Assembly (NCBI GenBank): GCA_020047775.1
Contig: JAIFNK010000101.1
Coordinates: 1 to 5,241, forward strand
From: Akkermansia sp.
GTDB lineage: Bacteria > Verrucomicrobiota > Verrucomicrobiia > Verrucomicrobiales > Akkermansiaceae
DNA: 5,241 nt
Direction of reading: 5' to 3'
Below the pieces are notes generated by a model. The model saw nothing but the letters and a program-made list of their open reading frames with translations, was not told where the DNA came from and ran no database searches. Numbering within the stretch: position 1 is the stretch's first letter; every line of letters begins with the position of its first letter. A program made the position numbers and the translations under genes. Below are positions 1 to 4,888 of the stretch, piece by piece.

Positions 1-429
1 GGCCCGGAAGCCGTCGTCGATGTGGCGGAACTGCTGCCCGAGGTGGTCGCCTGGAACCGCGAGTTCCTCCACGAGGTGAACGGCAAGCTGCTCGACGACC
101 CGCGCGTGCGGATCCACGTCGGCGATGTTTACGACCTCATCGACCGATGTGGAAACGACCGTTACCACGCCATCCTGCTAGACGTGGACAACGGCCCGGA
201 TCCGTTTGTGCAAAAAGGCAACGAGCGGCTTTATGCGCAAAAGGGCATCACCCGCATCAAGAACGCGCTGGAGCCGGAAGGGCGCGTGATTTTCTGGTCG
301 GCGCATCCGGACAAGTCGTTCGCGCAATCACTCAAAGGCACCTTCAAACACGTGGAGTGCATCAGCGCCAAGGCCTATCCGAAAGCGAAACGCTTCACCC
401 ACACGCTCTTCGTCGCGGACCGGGAGTGA
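1..429 (+). CDS. Spermidine-synthase-fold protein, C-terminal part (5' truncated by the window)
   Basis: The frame is open from base 1, and 142 residues are visible before TGA at 427-429. The true start lies upstream, so the GTG at 22 should not be read as the start. The visible part resembles the second half of a Rossmann-fold, SAM-type nucleotide-binding domain: VDVAELLPEVVAWNR has the acidic residue that contacts the ribose in this fold, followed by DPRVRIHVGDVYDLI and then YHAILLDVDNGPDPF after a beta strand. The end (GRVIFWSAHPD... FTHTLFVAD) gives the last strands. The DVDNGP segment differs from the D-S-x-DP segment of true spermidine synthases, so polyamine synthesis is not safe to assume. 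It may be a methyltransferase-like relative of unknown substrate. The fold is fairly sure; the reaction is unknown. It converges on the next gene with two bases between the stop codons. Confidence 0.8.
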   Translation, partial: GPEAVVDVAELLPEVVAWNREFLHEVNGKLLDDPRVRIHVGDVYDLIDRCGNDRYHAILLDVDNGPDPFVQKGNERLYAQKGITRIKNALEPEGRVIFWSAHPDKSFAQSLKGTFKHVECISAKAYPKAKRFTHTLFVADRE

Positions 430-434
430 GCTCA
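427..434. other. Palindrome TGAGCTCA holding both convergent stop codons
   Basis: The perfect 8-bp palindrome TGAGCTCA contains TGA of the + strand gene at 427-429 and TGA of the - strand gene at 432-434. No hairpin with a T tract is visible at this junction, so neither gene has an obvious intrinsic terminator here. Confidence 0.6.
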
Positions 435-1025
435 GGGCTTGATGTGTTTGATCAGGCGGAAACGGTCGTGATACGCGCCGCCACTGAATTTCCGGCAGCA
501 GTCATAACAGGCGACGGCGCGCTTGATGGGCTTCACCCGGTGGATGACGGCGAAGCAGTTGGAACAAATGTAAGCGTGGTTGCGCTTCATCCGGCGGCGC
601 TTGAAGGGAAGATTGTGATAGGGTTGCTCGCCGGCGATTCCGAGATCCACGCAGGCCGCCTGCCACTCCGGGCCGTGCGGATCGATGCGGCGGCGGCCGC
701 AGCGCTCGTAGGCGACGAGGTGTGCGAGTTCGTGTTTGAGCGTCCGCCAGAGTTCCTCGGGCTCGCATTCCCTGAGCTTCGGATTCAGCTCGATCGACCG
801 GTCCGGCCACCACGCGCGGCCGGCGGTCGTCTGCATCCGCGAGTTCCAGGAGACGCGGACTTTGCGGGCGAGTTCGGTCAGGCCCAGGGATTTCGAGGCC
901 TCGACGCACCATGCTGTTAGGCCGCCATCATCCGTCGCGGGTTTGACCTTGGGGGCTTCCGGCGACTTCAAAACGCGGAACCAGGAGGTCCAGCGGAATT
1001 CAAGTTGCGGTGTGCTCCGACCCAT
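432..1025 (-). CDS. SprT-like zinc metallopeptidase-fold protein
   Basis: This is a 197-aa protein with the SprT-like pattern. HELAH (residues 98-102) supplies two metal-binding histidines and the general-base glutamate E99. The downstream PHGPEW segment (from P116) supplies a third histidine, H117. A C-terminal zinc ribbon follows, with C154-x2-C157 and C173-x2-C176. This is the architecture of SprT/Spartan-type proteins; eukaryotic Spartan cuts DNA-protein crosslinks, while the bacterial role is little known. No signal peptide or membrane segment is visible, so it should be cytoplasmic. The ATG at 1025 is the first start after an in-frame TGA. GAGGAAAG lies about 20 bases upstream, too far for a normal Shine-Dalgarno site, and the first 30 residues are not part of the recognisable domain, so a later start is possible. 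The family call is firm; the protease activity is inferred. Confidence 0.85.
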   Translation of the reverse strand: MGRSTPQLEFRWTSWFRVLKSPEAPKVKPATDDGGLTAWCVEASKSLGLTELARKVRVSWNSRMQTTAGRAWWPDRSIELNPKLRECEPEELWRTLKHELAHLVAYERCGRRRIDPHGPEWQAACVDLGIAGEQPYHNLPFKRRRMKRNHAYICSNCFAVIHRVKPIKRAVACYDCCRKFSGGAYHDRFRLIKHIKP

Positions 1026-1068
1026 TGAAAAAACCGTTACCAGCTTTCCTCAGCCATGGCAATAGGGG

Positions 1069-1110
1069 CTTCGGGGAAAGTGGGAGATTTACGTGTGAGG
1101 TTCCCCAAAG
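1069..1110. repeat. Inverted repeat in the divergent intergenic region
   Basis: CTTCGGGGAA (1069-1078) and TTCCCCAAAG (1101-1110) match as an inverted repeat at 9 of 10 positions across a 22-base spacer. It lies between the divergent SprT-like and DUF998-like genes, so it may be an operator or a hairpin in a leader. No T tract follows it. Confidence 0.3.
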
Positions 1111-1115
1111 TCCGC

Positions 1116-1143
1116 TTGACCTCACAGGGGGGCTGGCTAGCGT
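1116..1143 (+). promoter_or_regulatory. Candidate sigma70-type promoter for the DUF998-like gene
   Basis: TTGACC (1116-1121) resembles a -35 box. With a 16-base spacer it is followed by TAGCGT (1138-1143), which keeps the T, A and final T of a -10 box. Transcription would start near 1150, almost at the ATG at 1151, so either the message is leaderless or a later start (1184, 1196) is used. The call rests on sequence pattern alone. Confidence 0.3.
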
Positions 1144-1150
1144 CCGAAAA

Positions 1151-1957
1151 ATGAGCCAGCCCGAAGACCCGACCGCCCTTCCCATGTCCTCACCGATGGC
1201 GGACCGGTTGGTATTTCTTCCCCGCTCGCTCCAACAGTTCGCCGCCGGGAACGTTTCGAGAAACACGCTGCTGATGAAGCTGCTGCCGCTGAGTTTCATC
1301 ACGCTCTTCGGCACGCTGTTCATCGCGGCGCAACATTTCCCGGAGGAGTATGATTGGCGCAGGCGGGTGATCTCCCACCTGATTTCGCCGCGCTATAATC
1401 CGGAGGGTTACCTGCTTCCATCGATCGGGCTGGCGGTGGCGGCTTTGCTCGCGCTGCCCGTCGCCGGGTACGCCGAGCAGCGCCTGCACGGAGTCGCGCC
1501 GAAGCTGTCGCAGTGGGCAGGCGTGGGCCTGGGGCTCGGGATCTTTCTCATGGTGACGGTCGCCTTGCCGTTCAATGTGCCATCGATGCCGGCAAGCGTG
1601 CATTGGGTGCATGAAGCGTTAGCCCGGACGGCGGCGGTGGCGATCATCGGCGGGATGATTTGTTGCTGCCTGTGCGGATTGAAGGATCGGTTCCGCGGCG
1701 GGCAAACGCTCAGTCGGCTGATGGTGGCGGGTTGGACATCGCTCACGCTGCTGCCGTTCGTCTGCGGGATTCTCGCGGGGATTCTGAAAATTTGCCGCAA
1801 GGCGAAAATGGAGTGGGCCATGGATCTGCGCCTTCAACTCAAGCAAACAGCGGTCTGGCAGCTCGCGTTCTGGGAATGGGTCGGCGTGGTGGCGTTCATC
1901 CTCTTCCTGCTGACCGCCGCGATGTTGCTGCCGGCGCGGATCAGGCCCGGCAGGTGA
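1151..1957 (+). CDS. Six-span inner-membrane protein, DUF998-like
   Basis: From the ATG at 1151 the product is 268 aa. About six hydrophobic segments are visible, near residues 43-60, 88-107, 121-140, 156-176, 188-213 and 236-260. The loop after the first span (RRVISHLISPRYNPEGY) resembles the S-x-L...NP motif of DUF998 membrane proteins, whose function is unknown. Two histidines (H151, H154) precede span 4, and span 4 ends in the cysteine cluster ICCCLC (170-175). The open frame reaches back to 1010, but that start would overlap the divergent gene and adds sequence with no protein-like character. ATGs at 1184, 1196 and 1274 are alternatives; the last sits directly at the first membrane span. 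No clear ribosome binding site chooses between them. Membrane location is confident; the family is moderately so; the function is unknown. Confidence 0.65.
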   Translation: MSQPEDPTALPMSSPMADRLVFLPRSLQQFAAGNVSRNTLLMKLLPLSFITLFGTLFIAAQHFPEEYDWRRRVISHLISPRYNPEGYLLPSIGLAVAALLALPVAGYAEQRLHGVAPKLSQWAGVGLGLGIFLMVTVALPFNVPSMPASVHWVHEALARTAAVAIIGGMICCCLCGLKDRFRGGQTLSRLMVAGWTSLTLLPFVCGILAGILKICRKAKMEWAMDLRLQLKQTAVWQLAFWEWVGVVAFILFLLTAAMLLPARIRPGR

Positions 1958-1987
1958 GGGGATTGGCAGGTGAGGGGATTGGCAGGT
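1949..1987. repeat. 16-bp direct tandem repeat at a convergent gene junction
   Basis: The unit GGCAGGTGAGGGGATT occurs at 1949-1964 and again at 1965-1980, followed by a third partial copy, GGCAGGT, at 1981-1987. The first copy includes the last codons and TGA of the membrane-protein gene. The partial copy touches the stop codon of proS on the other strand. It fills the whole spacer between the genes, where no terminator hairpin is visible. Confidence 0.9.
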
Positions 1988-3522
1988 CAGTAACTCCGGC
2001 CCCAGATGGCGAAGGATGTCGTCTCCTCGCCGGTGAGAATGCACTTGCCGCTGGTGGCGTGGAGGGTCGCCGGGAGCTTGGCTTCGGCGATGGGCAGGCA
2101 GCGGATGGTGATCTTGTGTTGCTTGGAAAGTTCTTCCTCCTGCTCGGGGTTGCCGGCCCACGGGGTGTAAAGCCAGCCGGGGTTTTCCGTGGCCCAGTGG
2201 GCGTGGAACACGTCGAGGCGGGTGCAGAAGGTGATGTTGGCGTTGCGGAATGCGGTGGCGCGGGTGAGCAGGGAATTGTGGATTTCGCCGAGAATCTCGG
2301 GGGCGCGCTGGATGAAGGATTCCTTGTCGGAGAAGTCCTTTTCGGAAATCGGCTGGTCGCGGCGCTGCACGCAGATTTTCCGGGTCTCGATGTCGCGCGG
2401 GCCGATCTCGATGCGGACGGGCACGCCCTTTTTAATCCACTCCCACTTTTTCACGCCGCCGCTGAGGTCGCGGGTGTCGACATGGACGCGGAGCGGATCG
2501 CCATGAAAAAACTGGTGGCGGAGGGTTTCGGCGAGCGCTTGGCAGGAGGCGAGCACGGCTTCCCGGGTGTCTTCCTTGGGCGTGATGGGCAGAATGACGA
2601 TCTGCTGGGTGGCGACGCGTGGCGGCAGGACGAGACCGTCGTCGTCCGAGTGCGCCATGATGAGCGTGCCGATGAGGCGGGTGGAAACGCCCCAAGAGGT
2701 GGTGTGGGCGTGCTGGACGGAGCCGTCGCGACCAGTGAACGAGATGTTTTGCGCCTTGGAAAAATTCTGGCCGAGGTAATGCGAGGTGCCCGCTTGGATC
2801 GCTTTGCAATCCTGCACCATCGCCTCCACGGTGAACGTCATTTCCGCGCCGGGGAAACGCTCGTTCTCGGATTTTTCGCCGGGAATGACGGGAATCGCGA
2901 GATGGCCGCGGAGGAATTCCTCGTATTGGCCGTGGATCATTTTGGTTTCCACGATGGCTTCTTCCTTCGTCTCGTGAGCGGTGTGACCTTCCTGCCAGAG
3001 GAACTCGGCGGTGCGGAGGAAAAGCCGCGGGCGCATTTCCCAGCGCATCACGTTGGCCCACTGGTTGATGAGCAGCGGCAGGTCGCGGTAGGACTCGATC
3101 CAGCGCGCGAAGGCCGCGCCGATGATGGTCTCGGACGTCGGGCGGATGACGTAAGGCTCGGCGAGTTCGCCGGCGGGGACCATTTTGGTTTTCCCGGTGA
3201 GCGGGTCTTTCACCGCTTCGAGACGGTGGTGGGTGACCACGGCGCACTCGGTGGCGAATCCTTCCGCGTGTTCCGCCTCTTTTTCCAGATAGGCGAGCGG
3301 GATGAGTAGCGGGAAATAGGCGTTCTGGTGGCCGGTCGCTTTGAAGCGGCGGTCGAGTTGCTGCTGGATGAGTTCCCAAATGCCGTAGCCCCACGGCTTG
3401 ATGACCATGCAGCCGCGGGTCTCCGAGTTTTCCGCCATGTCGGCGGCTTTGATGACTTGCTGGTACCACTCGGGGAAATCCTGGGCACGGGTCGGGGTGA
3501 TGGCGGTCTTTTCGGCGGACAT
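1987..3522 (-). CDS. proS: Prolyl-tRNA synthetase, short archaeal/eukaryote-like type (ProS type 3)
   Basis: This cytoplasmic enzyme charges tRNA-Pro with proline using ATP (EC 6.1.1.15). At 511 aa it lacks the editing insertion of the long bacterial form. Class II core landmarks are present: motif 1 around GCMVIKPWGYGIWE (residues 37-50), the TSE loop RPTSETII (127-134), motif 2 from RWEMRPRLFLRTAE to EGHTAH (160-183), the proline-site loop GTSHYLGQNF (245-254), and motif 3 GVSTRLIGTLIMAHSDDDG with R282. The anticodon-binding domain begins near QQIVILPI (306) and includes VKKWEWIKKGVPVRIEIGPRD. The C-terminal domain ends in a tyrosine, as is usual for this type. Its zinc site looks degraded: A456, Q461, C494 and T497 stand where four cysteines are expected. 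The ATG at 3522 (MSAEKT) is preferred over an in-frame GTG eight codons upstream at 3546. No clear Shine-Dalgarno site is seen. Confidence 0.97.
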   Translation of the reverse strand: MSAEKTAITPTRAQDFPEWYQQVIKAADMAENSETRGCMVIKPWGYGIWELIQQQLDRRFKATGHQNAYFPLLIPLAYLEKEAEHAEGFATECAVVTHHRLEAVKDPLTGKTKMVPAGELAEPYVIRPTSETIIGAAFARWIESYRDLPLLINQWANVMRWEMRPRLFLRTAEFLWQEGHTAHETKEEAIVETKMIHGQYEEFLRGHLAIPVIPGEKSENERFPGAEMTFTVEAMVQDCKAIQAGTSHYLGQNFSKAQNISFTGRDGSVQHAHTTSWGVSTRLIGTLIMAHSDDDGLVLPPRVATQQIVILPITPKEDTREAVLASCQALAETLRHQFFHGDPLRVHVDTRDLSGGVKKWEWIKKGVPVRIEIGPRDIETRKICVQRRDQPISEKDFSDKESFIQRAPEILGEIHNSLLTRATAFRNANITFCTRLDVFHAHWATENPGWLYTPWAGNPEQEEELSKQHKITIRCLPIAEAKLPATLHATSGKCILTGEETTSFAIWGRSY

Positions 3523-3723
3523 GGTTGCTGCACCAATAGGAATCACGGAGTCGCGGAAAGAGCATCAAAAATCTGCGCTCGTCGCTGCTTGGCGGCGGTT
3601 TGCCCCGGTGACAGGGGTGAGAGTTTCATTGCATCCCTGCCAGAGTTTGTGTAATTTTTGAATCCCCCCGTCCACCCCTCACGGTTGACCCGACGCTGGA
3701 TCGATTTTCTACCCGGCACAATC
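3523..3723. other. Intergenic region upstream of proS, no gene seen
   Basis: These 201 bases separate proS from the divergent cfa-like fragment and should contain the proS promoter on the - strand. No convincing -35/-10 pair could be picked by eye, and no T-box leader (specifier loop, T-box sequence, terminator) is recognisable. A small CCCC/GGGG inverted repeat lies at 3603-3617. Confidence 0.5.
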
Positions 3724-3972
3724 ATGAGCCACACCGCGACATCCATACTCCGTGTGTTCGAAGACCCCCCCGCGCTTCGCCGGAAATTCGAGAACCTGCT
3801 CGCCAAGGCGGACATCCGGATCGATGGCGGACGCCCGTGGGACATCCAACTCAAGGCGGCTGCCCCCGGGTGGTCTAGGCGTTTCGCGGCGTGGTCCCTG
3901 CGGACGAACGTCCGTTTGTGGCTTAAAACCGTCTCTTTGTTATCTCATAAATCATTGAAAGTCTGTAAGTAA
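3724..3972 (+). pseudogene. N-terminal remnant of a cyclopropane-fatty-acyl-phospholipid synthase gene
   Basis: The frame from ATG 3724 gives 82 residues. Residues 17-44, especially LLAKADIRIDGGRPWDIQL (25-43), match the N-terminal segment of CFA synthases, which methylenate unsaturated membrane lipids with SAM. In intact members this segment is soon followed by GSLGLGE-SYMDGWW and then a SAM-binding methyltransferase domain in a protein of roughly 380-420 aa. None of that is present. After about base 3855 the reading becomes unrelated (SRRFAAWSLRTNVRLW) and stops at TAA 3970-3972. I also read the other two forward frames after the break and did not find the missing motif, so this looks like a truncation rather than one frameshift. 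A small real protein using only this piece cannot be excluded. Confidence 0.5.
3901..3914. repeat. Short inverted repeat CGGACG-AA-CGTCCG
   Basis: Two 6-base arms flank AA. As RNA this gives a 5-bp stem with a GAAC loop, followed by TTTG. It lies past the point where cfa similarity is lost. It could be a weak terminator or a chance palindrome. Confidence 0.3.
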
Positions 3973-3990
3973 GACATCATCAGAAGAAAT

Positions 3991-4028
3991 CCCAAGTTGG
4001 GGGTTTGACAGAGCGGTGGCAAGTTGCC
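3991..4028. promoter_or_regulatory. Pair of palindromes with a shared CAAGTTG core (possible operators)
   Basis: CCCAAGTTGGG (3991-4001) and GGCAAGTTGCC (4018-4028) are each perfect 11-bp inverted repeats around a central G, with the same seven-base core. Their centres are 27 bp apart. One lies just upstream of the TTGACA box and the other lies in the spacer and touches the presumed -10 region. That placement is typical of regulator-binding sites controlling a promoter. AGCGG (4012-4016) and CCGCT (4034-4038) add a further outer inverted repeat around the second palindrome. The binding protein is unknown. Confidence 0.4.
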
Positions 4029-4033
4029 TTACT
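4005..4033 (+). promoter_or_regulatory. Candidate promoter for the proline-rich membrane protein
   Basis: TTGACA (4005-4010) is a perfect -35 consensus. With a 17-base spacer the -10 position is CTTACT (4028-4033), a poor match. Transcription would start near 4040 and give a leader of about 25 bases before ATG 4065. The weak -10 would fit a promoter that needs an activator, or a -10 preference different from the E. coli consensus. Confidence 0.4.
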
Positions 4034-4064
4034 CCGCTAACTAGCAACCAAACCCTGCGAGCGC

Positions 4065-4664
4065 ATGAGCGAAAACGAAAACCAACCACCAGCTCCGTCC
4101 AAGCAGACGTCGAGCGTGCCCCTGAAAAAGGAAACCGTCCGCGTCACTTTGAAAGCGGCTGACGCGCCGCCAGCCGTTCCTTCGGCCACGGTGCCGATGG
4201 CACCGCCCGTGAGGCCGCCGGTCCCGACCGCTCCGCCGACTCCGACTGGTGGCCCGCCGCGTCCGCCCGCTCCGGCACCGACCATCCCGCTTCGTACCGC
4301 AGGTGCTCCCGGCATGTCCCCGGCACCGACGATCCGTCTGGCCACCTCGGCACCGACCGGAGCCCTGCGCCCACCGGGTGCCGGCGGCGCTCCCACCATG
4401 GCGCTTCCCAAAGCCACCGTCCAACTTCAGCCACCGACGCAGCCGCTCGGAACCTCGTTTTCCTCGGGCTCACCAGCGGCGACCGTGCAATCGGACGATG
4501 ACGATGAGGAAGGCGGCAACGACACCATCGTCAACATCCTCTCCGGCGTTGGTTTTGCGGCGGCATTGGTCGTGCTCGCGTTCCAACTGATGACCGCAAA
4601 CGTCTGGATCAACGCTCCGGACAGTCAAACTCCCGGTGACTGGACCCGCCTGTCTCCACTCTGA
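4065..4664 (+). CDS. Proline-rich, C-terminally anchored membrane protein of unknown function
   Basis: The 199-aa product has three parts. Residues 1-142 are low-complexity and proline-rich: 35 of the protein's 38 prolines lie here, with nine PP pairs and no PPP. Short hexads of the form A/P-T-I/V-x-L recur: APTIPL (71-76), APTIRL (87-92), APTMAL (109-114), KATVQL (116-121), and looser copies at 23-29 and 41-45. Next comes an acidic patch, DDDDEE (144-149). A single membrane span follows, about 154-178 (TIVNILSGVGFAAALVVLAFQL), with a short tail ending WTRLSPL. There is no N-terminal signal peptide, so the proline-rich part is probably cytoplasmic. Linkers of this kind often serve as spacers or as scaffolds for binding partners. 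ATG 4065 follows the in-frame start of low-complexity sequence, but its Shine-Dalgarno site is weak. I recognise the style from Verrucomicrobiota but know no function. Confidence 0.85.
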   Translation: MSENENQPPAPSKQTSSVPLKKETVRVTLKAADAPPAVPSATVPMAPPVRPPVPTAPPTPTGGPPRPPAPAPTIPLRTAGAPGMSPAPTIRLATSAPTGALRPPGAGGAPTMALPKATVQLQPPTQPLGTSFSSGSPAATVQSDDDDEEGGNDTIVNILSGVGFAAALVVLAFQLMTANVWINAPDSQTPGDWTRLSPL

Positions 4665-4710
4665 GTGAGGCGAGTTTCCCCATCAATCAAACCCCGAATA
4701 TCCCGATTTT

Positions 4711-4770
4711 ATGGCCTGGCCCATCCTCAGCATCGTCTTCGCAGCAGTTGTGATTTTCTACTCCCTGTAA
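4711..4770 (+). CDS. Possible 19-aa single-span microprotein or leader peptide
   Basis: ATG at 4711 opens a frame encoding MAWPILSIVFAAVVIFYSL and ending in TAA. Almost every residue is hydrophobic, with no charged residue, enough for one short membrane helix. It starts 46 bases after the stop of the proline-rich membrane protein and lies in the same orientation. No Shine-Dalgarno site precedes it, but several genes in this window lack one. It could be a small partner subunit of the upstream membrane protein, or a leader peptide for the structured RNA that follows, since its stop codon lies in an inverted repeat. It could also be a chance frame: sixty bases are too few to judge from coding bias. 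Confidence 0.4.
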   Translation: MAWPILSIVFAAVVIFYSL

Positions 4771-4774
4771 CAGG
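4764..4774. repeat. Inverted repeat CCTGT-A-ACAGG over the microORF stop codon
   Basis: Two perfect 5-base arms flank one A, and the TAA of the 19-aa frame sits in the centre. A wider pair, CAGTTG (4745-4750) and CAACTG (4784-4789), encloses it. It is part of the run of inverted repeats before the thioredoxin gene. Confidence 0.4.
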
Positions 4775-4789
4775 AAGTGGCAGCAACTG

Positions 4790-4810
4790 ACTGAGGCCGA
4801 TGGCTTCAGT
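4790..4810 (+). promoter_or_regulatory. Hairpin 1 upstream of thioredoxin
   Basis: ACTGAGGCC (4790-4798) pairs with GGCTTCAGT (4802-4810) over a three-base GAT loop, giving nine pairs of which one is G-U. No T tract follows, so it does not look like a simple intrinsic terminator. It lies between the microORF and the second, stronger hairpin. Confidence 0.5.
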
Positions 4811-4821
4811 AACACATCCAC

Positions 4822-4856
4822 CGAGAGCCACCTTGCGAACCGCAGGGTGGCTCTTG
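4822..4856 (+). promoter_or_regulatory. Hairpin 2 upstream of thioredoxin (strong stem, terminator or leader element)
   Basis: AGAGCCACC (4824-4832) pairs perfectly with GGTGGCTCT (4846-4854). Inside that stem, T4833-G4845 can wobble and TGCG (4834-4837) pairs with CGCA (4841-4844) over an AAC loop, for 14 consecutive pairs. G4823-T4855 and C4822-G4856 can extend it. Only two T residues follow the stem, so an intrinsic terminator would be atypical. The right arm runs into TTGACG (4854-4859), a -35-like box whose matching -10 is poor. It may end or protect the upstream message, or act in a leader of the thioredoxin gene. Confidence 0.6.
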
Positions 4857-4888
4857 ACGTATCGGGGTTCCGCATGCAAGGTCCGCCC

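Noticed and set aside
147..920. + strand frame of 257 codons
   Set aside because: It overlaps the synthase-fold gene and lies opposite the SprT-like gene, both with clear motifs. Its composition is that of a high-GC shadow frame.
1040..1060. Tiny - strand frame MAEESW before the SprT-like gene
   Set aside because: Six codons are too short to distinguish from chance, and no attenuator-like structure follows.
1010..1150. Longer N-terminus of the DUF998-like protein from ATG 1010
   Set aside because: It would overlap the divergent SprT-like gene start, run through the inverted repeat and promoter candidate, and adds 47 residues without protein-like pattern.
1660..3309. Long + strand open frame of 549 codons opposite proS
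   Set aside because: It is antisense to a fully recognisable ProRS, has alanine/glycine/arginine-rich GC-shadow composition, shows no domain, and begins inside the membrane-protein gene.
3523..3546. GTG start of proS eight codons upstream
   Set aside because: MSAEKT at 3522 is the more usual ATG start, and the added residues (IPIGAAT) do not resemble family sequence.
3523..3723. T-box riboswitch or other leader before proS
   Set aside because: No specifier stem, T-box consensus or terminator hairpin could be recognised on the - strand.
4037..4424. Two - strand frames rich in glycine or arginine opposite the proline-rich gene
   Set aside because: Glycine runs are simply the complement of the CCN proline codons, and no start signal or domain is seen.
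4847..4888. Earlier thioredoxin starts (GTG 4847, ATG 4874)
   Set aside because: They lie in the hairpin or within the ribosome binding site region, and make the protein longer than the family norm. ATG 4889 has a well-spaced AAGGT.
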